DNA of 64,000 nucleotides from Lepidonotus clava (GCA_936440205.1 OW387150.1:33031795-33095794), one strand, 5' to 3'. Positions 33,007 through 45,665 are shown, counted from the stretch's first letter. The notes: generated by a model from the sequence alone, not told the origin. Numbers and translations: made by a program.

Positions 33007-34430
33007 CCCAGCCAGCTTGCAGCATGACAGAAACGTTCTGCAACCATACATTTTTAGTCAGTTTGTTACTTACTGTGACGTTCTCTGGTAAGTCGGGGTT
33101 GCCGATTCTTACAACAGAGGAACGTGGGGGTTGTTCGGGTCTCGGGGCGGACGGGGAATCCGGGCCAAGAACCGAGATGTGTTTCTAGAGTCGTGCCTCG
33201 CGCACGAGGGGGGGCTGAGCGAATCGATCGGGAATCGGCACTCGATGTCAACGGAGGACTGCGGGGAAGGGAAATTATGGTAGGGGTACGGGTCGGCCGG
33301 GGTTCGTCTCGCTCTATCTCCCAGACCAGCATTCACCCCGACCGGGCGGTCCACCCCTGAGTTCCGGTCCGCGGGGGCGACGGGCCGACGGTCGCCTATT
33401 GTTTGGTAGCGTGGGGCCGAGCATGCCGCGCCCTCGTCCCCGCGGACTTCGTTCCTTCGTTCCGTTCCCCATGTCTTCGTGCCATACTACACCTCGGTTT
33501 CCGGGACTACTTCGGGCCTTCGTGCCTTACTCCGTTCCCTCGTTCCTCGTTCTTCGGGCTGTCGAGCCCCTTACCCTGTGTTCCTACTACCTATCTCGAG
33601 CTTCGGCTGCTTTGTCCTAACTTCTGGTTAATTACTCTAATCGGCTCATCTTTAGCGGTTGTTTCAGGAAAGAGGACACGTCTGGACACCAGGAGAACTG
33701 TTAAAGAACTCTGTTTATTCGGGCCTCACCGCCCCTTTATATACTATAGAGGTCAGCCCTGATTGGCTGCTTTCGGTCACGTGACCTACAACTGACGTCA
33801 CTTCCGGTTTATATTTTCCGTTTCCGGTTTACATTTCACTTCCGGTTTACATATTTCCGGGTTTCGTTCCTTTACATTTTCGTTCCTTACATATTCGTTC
33901 CTTACATATTCGTTCCTTACATATTCGTTCTTTACATATTCGTTCTTTTACATATTCGTGCCTCTTTTTCAGGCTTTCTATACTTTCGTTCATTATTACA
34001 TATTTGTTCCTTTACATCTATTTCGTTCTCTTACATATATTTCGTTCTCTTACATATATTTCTACTATTACCTTATTTCTATTATTTTGACCTCTATGTA
34101 TTTTGGATGAATAGCCGTTCATCACACTTACTAAGATTGCATGTAACAATTACGTTATTGATTGTGAGGTTGAAACCTCACCGAATCAGAATGTTATCGT
34201 AACATTATTTTTTGGTGAGGTTAGGATGAAACCAAAACAGAACATTATAAGAACATTCTATTCTGGTTGAAGAACATAACCAGAACGTTGTAATAATGTC
34301 ACAATGCAATGTCACAGCAGTACACTGCAGTGACGTAATTGGGAGTCATCAAAAGAATGTAAAAAGAACCAATACAGAACCAACAAGAATGTTGCTGCAA
34401 TGTTATGATAACGTCTTTTCCTTGGCTGGG
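33007..34430 (+). mobile_element. MITE family L, complete copy split by a solo LTR
   Basis: CCCAGCCAGCTTGCAGCATG at the left; CTTGGCTGGG at the right. The LTR at 33074-34126 interrupts the family's TTGTTACTTACTAAGAT motif. Both halves remain colinear with uninterrupted copies, so the element predates the LTR. Confidence 0.85.
33074..34126 (-). mobile_element. Solo LTR, lineage M, copy 2
   Basis: A 1,053-bp LTR with ends TGTGA and TCACA, inserted in a family L MITE. CTTAC is duplicated at 33069-33073 and 34127-34131, a clean 5-bp duplication. The minus-strand layout of CCAAT, TATA and AATAAA is the same as in copy 1. The copies differ in the number of short TTACATATTCGTTC-type tandem units. 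It is a solo LTR, young, with no internal region. Confidence 0.9.
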
Positions 34431-34894
34431 TAGCCTTTTACTTGAGGGCTTATCTGTCAAGCCCTTTACGTCCCAGCAGGTCTCTGGAGGCCCCTCTGGT
34501 GCCCTGGGATGGCTGCCCATATTGGACTTGGGTCCCTAGGGTCTTAAGTCCCTACCCAGAGGTACTGGTTTGGTGGATACCAACCGTCTCTAACCCTTGT
34601 ACATTTCTACATTTAGATTAATGCCCTTTTCCCTTAGGCAAGGGTTGTTTATGGGGTGCTAAGTAACAGAAAAAGGTAAATGGTTTGAAAATGTACACCA
34701 GTATTTTAACTCTCGTTGCAGTTTTTATCGAGTCAACTAATATATATAGGTTTACACTATGCGGTGTTGCATTATGACGTTATTTTGATATTCCGTAATG
34801 TTAAGGTCTCAGCTTCACAAGGATATGACGTTATTGTAACACTCTGTCTTGGAGAGTCTCAACCTAAAATAAAGAGATGTAACTGTTATGAAAA
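34431..34894. other. Spacer with a possible degenerate family L piece
   Basis: Around 34.76-34.87 kb, words such as ATGACGTTATTTTGATATTC, ATGTTAAGGTCTCAGC and GACGTTATTGTAACACTCTG resemble a worn inverted family L. Nothing else is recognised. Confidence 0.3.
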
Positions 34895-35351
34895 AATAAG
34901 CCCGTCCCAGTTTACACAAACACTTAGGTTTACTATAAAATATAGATTGCCTCCATGCTTATTCCTTGTAAACATTGTACAACACAACATTAACCAAAGC
35001 AATTTGGTTGACAATTTGCTCCTAAGATTTGTAAAATGAAGCTTATGTTTTGATCTTTTTCCCATAGGCACCAATGTTAAAGCATGTCAGGAAAGCTTAA
35101 ACTGTCCAACCTTATTTTGCCCTGAAATACAGCATTTTGATTGGCTTGTTAACCTGCAAATCTGTCAGTTGGTTATATTTAAGAAATTGTAATATTCAAG
35201 CAGTACTTGAGGATATAGAAAATAATAACTCTTGCTTATTTCAGTAACCCCTACTCTTGGAAACAAGGATGGCTTGTACAGTTGTTTTGTCAAACCCTTG
35301 TCCAACCCTTGTCCAACACTAGGATATACCCAACCATGGGATGGGCCTAAT
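34895..35351 (-). mobile_element. Repeat family R, copy 3 (inverted)
   Basis: It begins AATAAGCCCGTCCCAG and ends CCATGGGATGGGCCTAAT. The interior is the reverse of copies 1 and 2, including GGTTGACAATTTG, CCTATTTTGTCC-type and ACAAGGATGG blocks. Confidence 0.7.
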
Positions 35352-35639
35352 GGGTCGGTAACATACATGGGCTGGCATACATAATATACCTTGCTTCTAG
35401 GTTATTGATGTAGCACAGTATCAGTGGGTATTTCATGGGTGACTATGTATTTACGTGAGCTATGACTAAACCATTGAAGGAGGGCTACTTTTTATCAAGC
35501 ATTTAACTGATAACAAATCAACAACTGTAATAGTACCAATGACACTACCCCATAAAGACCTTTTCAGGGATAATTTTGAGATATTGATAACTGCATCCCG
35601 ACTATGATATTGAACACCTCATTTAGTAATTAAAGACAT

Positions 35640-36000
35640 AGGCAAGCTGCGACATAACAGAAATATTTTGCAACCATACTTTTTTAGTCAGTCTGTTACT
35701 TACTAAGATGGCACTTTACAATTACATTATTTATGGTTAGGTTGAAACCTCACCAAATCAGAATGTTATTTAAAACATTATTTTTTGGTGAGGTTAGGTT
35801 GAAACCAAAACAGAACATAAGAACATTCTGTTTAGGTTGAATAACATACCCAGAATGTAATAATAACATTGCAGTGCAACGTCACAGCAGTATGTTGCAA
35901 CAAAGTTATTGGGAGCCATCAAAATAACATAAAAAGAACCAATACAGAACCAAACAGAACATTGCTGCAATGTTATGATAGCGTCAAATGTTTGGCTGGG
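35640..36000 (+). mobile_element. MITE family L, copy
   Basis: AGGCAAGCTGCGACATAACA at the left, then CATACTTTTTTAGTCAGTCT, GGTTGAAACCTCACCAAATC and ATTGGGAGCCATCAAAATAA, ending TTTGGCTGGG. Complete or nearly so. Confidence 0.75.
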
Positions 36001-36663
36001 AGCCAACTTCAAACTTTATAAATTTAAAAATCTTTAAAAATTACCCTCTTTTGGAGTTCTACAGAATTTGACAGCTGTGAACCAACCATAGACCATTACA
36101 TCATCATGTTTTCCTTATTTAATCCACTGGAATATATTTTGTGTGATGTTAACAATAAACTGTATTCAAAAGAAAGGCGAAAAAATAATGTTTATCATAT
36201 TTGTGGATTCCAGACAAGCATTTTGTCTTGGCAACATACCAAATTATTGCCCCCTTAGTTGCCTGAGTTTATTTCTGCAGCTTTTCTCATGAAAAACTTC
36301 CAATGACCTTGTTTGCCATAGAGTTATTTATCAGCAAAGACTCTATAGAATATTTCTAATGCAGAAAACTCATCAGCGCTCTCTTTGTGTCCTTTGATCG
36401 TGAAGGTCAATAGTATCCAGACTCATCGACCGGAATCCGAGAAGCCTCTTAGCTATGATTGCCTCTGAGTGTGCAGACAGAGTATTTTGTATATATTTGA
36501 TATATGAATCCAATCACCAAAACATATAAAGGCAGGGAATATTTTTTTGTTCTCTTCCAACTTTGTGCCATTCCCTTTTGGACGGAGATAAATGAAACTA
36601 TATATGTATTGATAATATTCTTCTTCTGCCAAGTAGTCTTAGTTTATACAAATAATATGAAAT
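36001..36663. other. Unassigned stretch
   Basis: About 660 bp upstream of a solo LTR. No feature recognised. Confidence 0.35.
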
Positions 36664-37419
36664 TGTGATGAATTGCTTATTTCATCCTTAAGGTACGGAA
36701 AATACTTATATGGTGGGTTAATCGAATATCATAGTAATTGACGGCTAATAATGAAGTAATGTACTAGAATGAAGGTAGAATGAAACTGTAAATCGAGGTA
36801 TGAAATCCTGATGTAATGTATTACCAGAAGTGACGACATGGGGTCACATGATTAAATTGACCAATAAGAAGAGACTTGTGACTATAAAAAGGCGAGTTGG
36901 CACATGAAATAAAAAATTCCCTTTATGGTACTCACTGTGATCACATGCCTCTTTCTTGGGATGGACAGCCAGTTTACTTAGCCTGAGCCTGGGACCTTGA
37001 TGAATGGGAGTTCTTGGATTTAGTAGAATATTTGGCGACTGGCATGGAAAGCCCGACTGGCATGAAGACCCGAAATTGCACGAGAGCCTGAAATTGTAGA
37101 TAGTCGGCCTAGATATGGGGAACAAAAGCACGAATTGTGTTTGAATTGAATAGTCCGGAACAACCAAGATAGAGACGAGACTGAGATCTGGACTTCCCTC
37201 AAAACCGCGAATTCCTCAAAGATTCCTCCCCTTCTCTGCTTATTGTAGCACCCCAAAGCTCCACTGATCAACCCCGGCCCTGTTCACCCTCGTGCGCGAG
37301 GCATGACTCTCAATTAAAACCGATCTCCCGTACTGAGCTTTCGGTCAGACCGAGACTGGAATTCGAACTCCCCTTTGTCGGTGAGAACGGAAAATCCCGA
37401 CTCCGCATGGAATATCACA
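36664..37419 (+). mobile_element. Solo LTR, diverged relative of lineage M
   Basis: It begins TGTGATGAATTGC and ends ATATCACA, flanked by AAAT on both sides. On the plus strand the order GAAGTGACG, GGTCACATG, CCAATAAG, CTATAAAAAGG, AAATAAA parallels lineage M read on its coding strand. The 3' part keeps CCTCGTGCGCGAGGCATGAC. It is about 300 bp shorter than copies 1 and 2 and clearly older. Confidence 0.65.
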
Positions 37420-37519
37420 AAATATACTATTTGTATTCATTTTTAAAGATGCAAACGTCAATGGTCAATCCTAGCCCAAATGACAAACCCCACCTCAACT
37501 AACTTACTCTGGGCATTTA

Positions 37520-37815
37520 AGTCCCATACCCACTAAGCAACTCTTGTGGCAACAGGCGACGGACTACTGGTAAAATTGCCAGTAAAGTTGCTGGGCTTAT
37601 CAATGGATCGCTGGGCAACTCCCCCATTGGTATGGCGTGCTTTCTAGGCAAAGGATGATGTGGTGCAGGATCGCAATTAAAATCGCCATTAAAATCACAG
37701 GCAAAATTGCCGGCAAAATAACAAACTTGCCTGATATTACAGTCACCCATCAATGCCAATTTTCCTAGTCACCTGTCGCCTGGTGAGGGTAAAATTGCTT
37801 AGTGGGTATGGGGCT
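37520..37815. mobile_element. MITE family E, complete copy
   Basis: AGTCCCATACCCACTAAGCA at the left, TGCTTAGTGGGTATGGGGCT at the right. TTA at 37517-37519 and 37816-37818. Inside, AAAATTGCC/GGCAAAATTG and ATCGC words recur. The right TTA is shared with a sequence that starts AAAGGTACTTGTAACAAG, like a family U left end. Confidence 0.85.
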
Positions 37816-37818
37816 TTA

Positions 37819-38828
37819 AAGGTACTTGTAACAAGTCCTGGCACTGCCACCAGGCACATTTCAGTGGATGGATCCATATGATATTTACATACTGTTGCTT
37901 GACAACATCAAGACTGAATCATTTTTTTAGGGATCTTATGGTAAAAGATATTTAGATGTTGCTTATACAATCAACTGTAAGAGTTTCTATGGTTTCCAAT
38001 CCTCCAGGTAAAAAAGAAAAAATTGAGAATTTCAACCTCCTTTTCGCAATGTGGTATCCACAAAGTAGGGCAGAAATAATACCCAGTGCATGGCAACAGT
38101 GACATCCCGAATACAATAATAGCTCTCCAGGATCATGGACAGTATTATGCTTGTTGCTGTGGTGAACACTAAAAGTGGGGACAAAAACGAACTCGTCTAG
38201 ACGTCCTAAGTCTGGACTGCCCTTAGTCCGTCCATGACCTACTTAGTTTTAACATAATAGGTCCCCAAACCTACACAGAGCCGCACTGGGCATTCTGAGT
38301 TAATTCAGTTTGAAAAATATCTTTTTCCAATTTTAGAAGGAACAAATATATCTTTGCCAATTATGCCTAAAACAGACATGATAAAAGCTTATGCCTACAA
38401 CAAACATGATAAAAGCTGTACAAGGTGATAACTATGTTTAAAGAAGCCAGTCAGAGTTTTGTCAGGAGACAAAAACTCCTTTGGCCTTTCAAACTTTCAG
38501 ATTGAGAGTTCAGATTCTATCTCTTCTAGGCAAGACTAGACCACTAAAGGGTAATCACCCGTCAGCTTTACCTGTCTGATATTGTCAGCAACTGTCAAAC
38601 TTATTTCAGTTTAATCTAACATTTGAAAAACTTGAGATCATCACCTTGTACAATCTCTAAATGGAGAATTTTTGGTCTGAAGATCAATTTTTAGTGTAAA
38701 AACCCAATTTTATCATACAAATGAGTCTTATTTGGTCTCCAGACTACTTAGTTTTTATAAGGACCAATAATGAAATGGAAAACAGGTTTTGCTAAATCAG
38801 CTCAGAATGCAATCCATAGGACAGTTTA
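37819..38828. other. Unassigned stretch with possible worn SINE
   Basis: Apart from the U-like left end at the start, the only hint is a box B-like GAGTTCAGATTCTATC at about 38508-38523, which might mark an old tRNA-derived repeat. Confidence 0.3.
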
Positions 38829-38831
38829 TAT

Positions 38832-38866
<35 letters not shown>
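38829..38866. repeat. (TA)n microsatellite
   Basis: About 38 bp of alternating TATA with one interruption. Confidence 0.95.
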
Positions 38867-38869
38867 CCT

Positions 38870-40080
38870 AGACTAACCTTTCACTGGTAGCTCCTTAGTA
38901 CTCTCTCTTGCCAGAAACTAGCGGCTGCAAGGCACACTGGGATATAGGTGAGCAATCTTACATAAAATGATTGCTGGTTCACAGTCCTACTATGAGTCCC
39001 CAGCAGACTGGGATAGAACTACAGGCTATACTTCCTCTCCATAGGACATAGCCCCTAAGCTGTAGTACTTAATGGATCCAATATGGCTGCCAAGGCCACG
39101 TGACCGCTCCATCTACATCCGGGTATTGGTATGAAAAGGGCAGTCAGCAGGTCCAAAGCCCTTCTTCACCTATTATCGACCAGAGGGCAGTCGGTCGATC
39201 CACTGACTTCCGATTCCAACTGAAGGCTGGCAAAATGGCACGCTGCTTATATTTTCTGTCTCATTTATTTATCTATTTTTTTCCTTTTTAAAGGTATATT
39301 TCATAACATCCATCAAGGTTTCCCCTGGTGTTCAGGATATTACAGAAAGGTATAATATAAGCGGGTAGTAATGAGGTTTATTAATACAGTAGACATTCAA
39401 ACAGGATGTGATAATTTCAGAAAGATATTTACAAACAACTCATGTGCAATTCTAGTAAGCATGTATACTTTCAAAATGGAAAGTTTCATAACATGTACAA
39501 AATAGGTAAAGCTCAGGATTTAGTACATGCTTAGTAAATCCTGATAGCTAGCAAACATAGTTTTCAACTTATTTCTAAATAAGGTGATATCTTTACAGTG
39601 TTGTAAATCTAAACTCAGACCATTTCATATCACCGATCCTTTATCTATTATATTTTGCATTAAATCTGATTTCTGAGCGCTTTCGCAGAAGTGTATAAGG
39701 TATGATACCAAATTAATAGATTGCTAGATGTATCTCAATAATCCACTGTGGGTAGGAAAAAAGATGGTGTGTAAAATGCATTCACTCCATTAGAAAGACG
39801 ATTCTGATTTATATAAAATGCCCAGCGTGACCAGATACAGGGGAGGGGTCCACATAAAGACTGAGAACACATACGTCTACATTTGCACTTACTCATTTAA
39901 CATTTTTTCTCTTTGTCATATTCGATCCGCCACTGCACGTGATACATACAGGTCTTTTAGGAACTAACTTTGCTATCAAAATCTTCAACATTTAAACTCT
40001 TCATTCACATAAACCTCTTTATTAACAGAACAATTAACATTAAACATTTAAAATCAAAATCTGTTGTTTATTAATTCAAA
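38870..40080. other. Unassigned stretch
   Basis: About 1.2 kb. A 63-codon frame near 39.1-39.3 kb has no recognisable motif. No repeat ends are seen. Confidence 0.35.
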
Positions 40081-40320
40081 GTGGCCTTCCTTTTAGTTGG
40101 GGTGTAGTTTGGGGTCCCATGTCACCCCGTCGAATTTAAGAAATCACTATGTCACCCTGTTGAATTTAAGAAATCACTATGTCACCCTGTTGAATTTAAG
40201 AAATGGTGGTGTTGCCCTGTTGAATTTAGGAAAATGGTGATGTCGCATGTAACTAAGCCTAAGAACAGCCATGTTGCCCTGTCAATTTTTGGGGTCTACA
40301 CCCATTTTAATACGTGCAGC
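40081..40320. repeat. Family Q repeat with ~30-bp minisatellite
   Basis: Four units of TGTCACCCTGTTGAATTTAA plus GAAATCACTA, the later ones diverged. They are followed by TTGCCCTGTCAATTTTTGGG and GTCTACACCCATTTT. The same layout recurs at 61740-62000. Confidence 0.75.
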
Positions 40321-41255
40321 TCCCCTAGGCAAAAATACGCATTGGATTTGTACTAGAACACATATTTTCAAAAAATTCGCCCTCCCTCCCCTCATCCCCT
40401 TGATATGTACATACTTAATGGAAGGCTGTTAAAGTAGAAAATGGCCTGTTATATTTAAGGTTTAAACGTGCAAGTTCTATCGTGTTCTGATTGCTGTTCC
40501 TAAATACATGAATCATAGATACTTTTAAGGCGTAAACACTGAAAAAGAATCACATGAATCTTTGCGTGCTCAAATACAGATTAGTGACCTTCATTGTTTA
40601 TCCGTTTAGAATATTTAAGTTTTTTACAATTTTTGGCCATTTTATTGGTCCAGGTAATTTCATTATTGTGTATTTATCATTAATATTCTTAATATTCAAC
40701 TTATTATCTATTCCAAAGTTTTCAACTATTACTGCCAAAACTTTATATTTTTCATATGCTATATTTGCGCAGTTTCTGTAGCAAGATGATTTGTCTGCAC
40801 CTTTGGATTCAGAACTGTGCAGTTGAATTTGATGACGCTCTTGAAACCGAAGAACATTGTTGGGAAATAAAAGATCCAATTTTGTAATATCAAAAGATTC
40901 GAAGTACGTCTCTGATTCTGTCAGGAAGGCGGATATAATGCTTTGCGGGAGTCCCAAAGCTTTTCAAAAACATGATGACATGTCACTTTAAGCCAGTTGT
41001 CATGAAACAACTTTAGGAAAGAAAACAAAAAACTCAATTACTTTCAGCACATGATTATGAACGACAGCAAACGTTTCTGTAAATGGTCGCAGTCGTTGAA
41101 TCTGAACTCAGGTACATTAATTGAATGTAAAACAATGCCACGTTTTTTCCCCCAAAAGCTCCTTTGGTTAAGAACGTTTCTATGAATGGTGGTGGCCGTT
41201 GACAAAGTTGATGATAGAATCAGCAAATAAACCCTCTTGACTACTGCAAATGACA
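40321..41255. other. Unassigned stretch with one long frame
   Basis: A 119-codon minus-strand frame at 40598-40957 (asparagine- and isoleucine-rich, containing NDKYTIMKLPGPIKWPKIV) matches no family I know. Composition does not separate it from chance. Confidence 0.25.
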
Positions 41256-41553
41256 GCCTAGGCAAGCAGTGACGTAACAAGTACGTTCTACGACTGCACT
41301 TTTTTGCTTAGTCTGTAACCTGCCCAATTTTAACATAACAGTTATGTTGTTTTAGGTAAAGTTGAGACTTACTAAAACAGAATATGTTATAATGACATTA
41401 TATTTCTGTGAAGTTGAGACCTTACAAGGTGACGTCACAATGTTAGGTTCTAAAGATGATTTTGGGTGCCATCAAAATACCATAACAAGAAGCAAAGCAG
41501 AACTAAACAGGACATTGCTGCATCATTATAATAATGTCATATTCTTGCCTTGG
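41256..41553 (+). mobile_element. MITE family L, divergent copy
   Basis: GCCTAGGCAAGCAGTGACGT at the left, then TGCACTTTTTTGCTTAGTCT and ACCATAACAAGAAGC-type words, ending TTCTTGCCTTGG. It is closest to copy 1 at 2.1 kb, so these two form a subfamily. Confidence 0.6.
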
Positions 41554-41559
41554 TGTAAA

Positions 41560-41830
41560 CAGCTGCAGAAATGAAAAGTTTCATAAATGAACAATTATCT
41601 AACCAGTTATGTTGACAACTGTAATCGAAGATTTCTTCCAAAATTAATTCAAAGTAATCAAGTCCCTGTTCCCTATGTTTTCTACCTCTAGTCTTTCAAA
41701 ATAATCATCCAGTATACCCTCGAATCAGCCAGAAATCTTGATTTCATTTGTTCTACGGAAACAACATTTTTCTCAGTTGTGGACGACTAGAAAAACTGAC
41801 AAGTTTTGGACCTTTGTTTTTTGTATAATA
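41560..41830. mobile_element. MITE family G, degenerate copy
   Basis: CTATGTTTTCTACCTCTAGT, ATAATCATCCAG and ATTTGTTCTACGGAAACAAC match the interior of the copy at 30.4-30.9 kb. The ends are lost. Confidence 0.5.
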
Positions 41831-42070
41831 ATAGTCAAGTATGCCTTCAAAACTGTTACCTTCCTTATATTAAAACGGCGTTGCTTCCAATATTCACCAA
41901 GCCCACCTGCTCAATATTAATACTAGCTAACATTGGACACAAGTGAGTCAGAGCCGGAGGCAGAGTGCCAGTTGAGATAAATGCTGGTTGAACATTAAAT
42001 ATGGGGCATTCATGGGTCTAGTAAAAATAGAAGAGATGGCCCCCATAGTTTTGAACGGGGATGAAACTTA

Positions 42071-42440
42071 TGCCTGGTCCCCACTTGGACGACTAGATTT
42101 CAAAATTCGGCGACGACTAACGTTGTTAATCGCTGGACGACCAAATATATACTGGCACCGTGGTGTCTGGTGACCAAACCGTTAGTCGCCGTGGGTTTAG
42201 AGCAAAATATTTGACAAGTTTGATATTGTTCAATAGCCACGGGCGACTAGTCAGTCGTCGGGCGACGTACTAAAGTTTCATCTCGTCGCCCAGCGATTAA
42301 CTACAAGTGCGTCCCAACGTGGCGATTAATTTTTTAGTAGCTCGGCGATTAGTTAGTCGCCCGACGATGTACTAAATTCTCTAAACGGCGGGGGATTAAC
42401 GTTAGTTGCCGTAGTTAGTCGCCCAAGTGGGGACGCGGCA
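42071..42440. mobile_element. MITE family A, complete copy
   Basis: TGCCTGGTCCCCACTTGGAC at the left, GTCGCCCAAGTGGGGACGCG plus GCA at the right, flanked by TTA and TAA. GGCGAC/GTCGCC words recur inside. Confidence 0.85.
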
Positions 42441-43000
42441 TAAGTGTACATCCTTCTCTTCTGATAGTTCTCTAGGATTCATACCTAAATGGACAACAAT
42501 TTGGATTTGGATTCACAATGAGGGTATGTGATTTAACAATTACAGTAACGTTGGGATTGGTTACGGTTTTATAAGGATTTGATTCATGAATTTATAATTA
42601 TTACATACAAAAATTAACAGGGTAGTATTGGGCATCAAAAAGCTAAAGTATATTAAAAGAAAGTTACCAAATGTATTTGAAAGGTCAGGAATATCATTTA
42701 ACTTGTACAAAGTGTGTATATTTGTACACAACACTTCCTTATTTTGATTGGAGAACATTGTAATTTCATAAAATTGTTTGAAAATTTTCAAAATGAAAAC
42801 GGTTACATAAAAACGTCTTTCATGGTGTTTCATTCACAAACCAACATTTAGGGATTGTTACAGTTTTTGATTCGTGCGAGTTTCATTCTTGCGACCCCAT
42901 GAAAGCTGATGCATTTGTTTTCATTGTTTTGAAGAGAGCGAAAGGTAATTCCAAGTTATGAAGCAATAATTTATAAACTTTTCTCATTCCATTACGAAAG
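42441..43000. other. Unassigned AT-rich stretch
   Basis: About 560 bp; no feature recognised. Confidence 0.35.
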
Positions 43001-43310
43001 GGGGGCGTCCCAATGTGATCCTATGATTTAGTCTTATATATATGTTACTTCCAAGGTGGCCATCTTAGTGTTATAATATCTTAAGATGCAAAGGGAGGGT
43101 TAACTAAAGATGTGATAGGAGGGCTAACTTTGGAGCAAAAATTATACCAGATTTAGAGGACTTCTTATCTTAGTAAATGAGTTTCTTATCTCAGTTCAAA
43201 GGAAGGATGACATTAATTGGAACCAACAAATCTTAAGATCATTTCGTGACAAAATCTAAGGTTTGATTATTGCTTTAAGATAGCCTTAGACCCTTATGTC
43301 ATTTTGATCA
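43001..43310. mobile_element. Repeat family X, copy 1
   Basis: It begins GGGGGGCGTCCCAATGTGAT and contains AAGGTGGCCATCTTAG, ACCAGATTTAGAGGAC and AACAAATCTTAAGATCA. The same motifs in the opposite order of ends are present at 53735-54074. Confidence 0.55.
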
Positions 43311-43689
43311 ATGCATGCAAACCATTGTTTCCTTGGAAACATTCTAGGCTATCCATTTATTTGTTTTCATTTGGCCTCGAACAATTGAGAGATGTTCAAT
43401 GACTGATCTTTTATCCTTTTCCTGATGCAAACTGCCCATTGCTACCAAGAAGTTTAGACTGAAAACCAAAAATTTGCACATATACGCTAGCAATATTATG
43501 CTATACATAACCATAGAATTGGCATATGAACCAGCATTCATTGCTATGCATTAACCAAAAATTGTTCTCACACGTGCGCTATTTACCACCTGTATATAAC
43601 CTATATATCCAGTGGAGTGTTGAACGCTATTGTATTGTTAATGGTTAGTTATAATTATAATGCATTGTCCGAGATAATTGCTGTTATTA

Positions 43690-44110
43690 ATTTTGTTTCC
43701 GATGGGTGCTAGTCGAGTGGTGAATAAGTCCACGAGATGGGCGCTCAATCCATAACATGAACAACGCTTGGCAGTACGGTAAGTTTATTGATGGATATGG
43801 TGATGCGTACAGTTGCTCGTGATGGTAATAAGTTCCAAGATATAACAGTTCCAGTTTAGGGTAGAGTAAGCTTCCTCCTTAGAGTCTGCCTAGTCTCACC
43901 TCCAGCCGTAGTGCGATGGTACCGTGTAAGTCACCAGATGTCCCTGCGGTGGTGTCGCTATCTAAACCCCTCCGAATCTCCCGATCCGTATGATCCAAAC
44001 GCTAGTGATCTCTCTCTCCCTCTTACACTGCGCTCTTGCTTTTAAAGCATTCTGATATTGATTTTACCCCAGGCGTTGGCGCTTGCTGGGAGGTGTACCC
44101 CGGTGAGCAT
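43690..44110 (-). promoter_or_regulatory. Possible solo LTR or promoter-like region
   Basis: On the minus strand a TTTAAAAG motif (about 44040) is followed by GAGAGAGAGATC. About 250 bp later comes CAATAAACTTACC (about 43785-43800), as in the U3-R order of an LTR. It is locally GC-richer. No TG/CA ends with a target duplication were found, so an unrelated unique sequence is equally possible. Confidence 0.25.
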
Positions 44111-44355
44111 TGTCGTCAGGTATATTTACACCTACCAGCGGCACCTGCCATATCTATGCTAGGTAAACTAAGTAATTTGGAAGAATTCTTATTATTTTGT
44201 ATTCAACTGGTGACCTTTGCACTAATTCAATGATCATGCACAAAGTAAATGATTTAATCTCTACTTTTGTGCAGTGTTTCAAAATAACCTATGTAGCTAC
44301 GTGGGTTTTGTGTGCCCTTACAGAAAGTATACATGAGTTTGAAACTCTTATACAC

Positions 44356-44542
44356 ACCCGTTTCATAACAAAACTCCTGTAAATCTACCCAAAACCCCCT
44401 TAAATCCACCCAAAACTCTCGTAAATCCACCCAAACTCAGGTACAAGCAAAAACAATACTCACATAGCTACGGCATCCAAAAAGCTGATCGTACTTTATG
44501 AAACACAAAACATACAGAGGCTTGTTATAAAACAGGTCACTG
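44356..44542. mobile_element. MITE family O, copy 2
   Basis: CCCGTTTCATAACAAAACTC at the left, TTGTTATAAAACAGGTCA at the right. It contains three AAATC(T/C)ACCCAAA units where copy 1 has one. Confidence 0.7.
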
Positions 44543-44590
44543 TTTGTGTCCAACGCTATGGCTCAATAGAACTATATGGGCTTTATTCTT

Positions 44591-45107
44591 AAAGGGTTCC
44601 TTGCACATAAATTTTCAGAAGCCTAGTTTTTATTCAACTAACTTCTCGTTGGTATTCATTTCAAAAGGGGAATTCCCTAATTTCTGTGCTTTCATTTCTG
44701 CCCTTGCTACGTCATAAAAAAGGGAAATCCCTTTCAAAATAAATTAGGAATATTTGGTTACTGAATATATTTAGGCTAGTAAAAACTACAATTAACGAAA
44801 ACCTGTATTGGCCAAAATAAAAGTATGTCATGCCTAACCCCAGTTTCCTTTCTATATATTTTTTAGACTGGGGGATTCCCTTCGATGCATCCATGGGGTT
44901 CCCCAATAACTCACCGTGTGATGTCACAAATATGGGGATTTCCCTTAGAAAATTAAATAAAATGCAATTTTCTAATGTCTCCTAGTCGTGTCAAAATTAA
45001 GAATTTTCTTTAGATTTTTATCATATCAAAAGTACTAGATGCTAATGATGTGTTCCAGTGTTTTCAATAAAAAATAACTGGCATGTACTTATGTGCAAGG
45101 TTTCATT
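44591..45107. mobile_element. MITE family S, complete copy
   Basis: AAAGGGTTCCTTGCACATAA at the left is inverted at the right as CTTATGTGCAAGGTTTCATT. The interior has GGGGAATTCCC and ATGGGGTTCCCC words. Its right TTA is also the left flank of the next element. Confidence 0.75.
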
Positions 45108-45109
45108 TA

Positions 45110-45662
45110 AAGAGAGGAGCCAGTGAAATTTCATTTCTGGTTATTTTACACTTTATATGTCAGAATTAATACTTATTTAGTAGTATGCCAAGTTTCAGTG
45201 CGATTAGTTGACTCATTTATGTTAAGAATGAGCTTCATATTTCAATAGATCTCATAACTCTCTGACCATCAGGAAAACACACATCTGTGTGTGACGTCAC
45301 ACAAGAGACATTATTTTGCAATTTTGAAAATGTATTTACCTTTAAAAATCATTAGGCTTGTGAATTTTTGCCATTACTTATTTCATTCTATAACATTTTA
45401 GGATTGAATAAAAACCTTATGGATAATTAGATTGTGTTTTTCTGAATTTCTAAAAAATCAGTTGATCTGTGTGCAACGTCACACACAGATAGATACATTG
45501 TACAAGGTGGTCCAGCTGCAGGTAGGAACTACTCAGTAAAATGTAGAAAAATATCTGCAATACAGAAGCTATTATAGGTATAGCTGTAAAAATCGGCATA
45601 AGTACTCCCTGGACGGTAAGAATTATGACATTGTGTAGTTTTACAGTCACTGGCTCCTCCCT
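45110..45662. mobile_element. MITE family T, complete copy
   Basis: AGAGAGGAGCCAGTGAAATT at the left, ACAGTCACTGGCTCCTCCCT at the right. TTTAA at both edges (TTA at 45107-45109 and 45663-45665). It abuts family S with no spacer. GTGTGACGTCAC/GTCACACAC words occur subterminally. Confidence 0.8.
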
Positions 45663-45665
45663 TTA

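Noticed and set aside
28752-34126. One complete LTR element bounded by the two identical LTRs
   Set aside because: The second LTR has its own 5-bp duplication within a MITE and the interval holds no retroelement genes.
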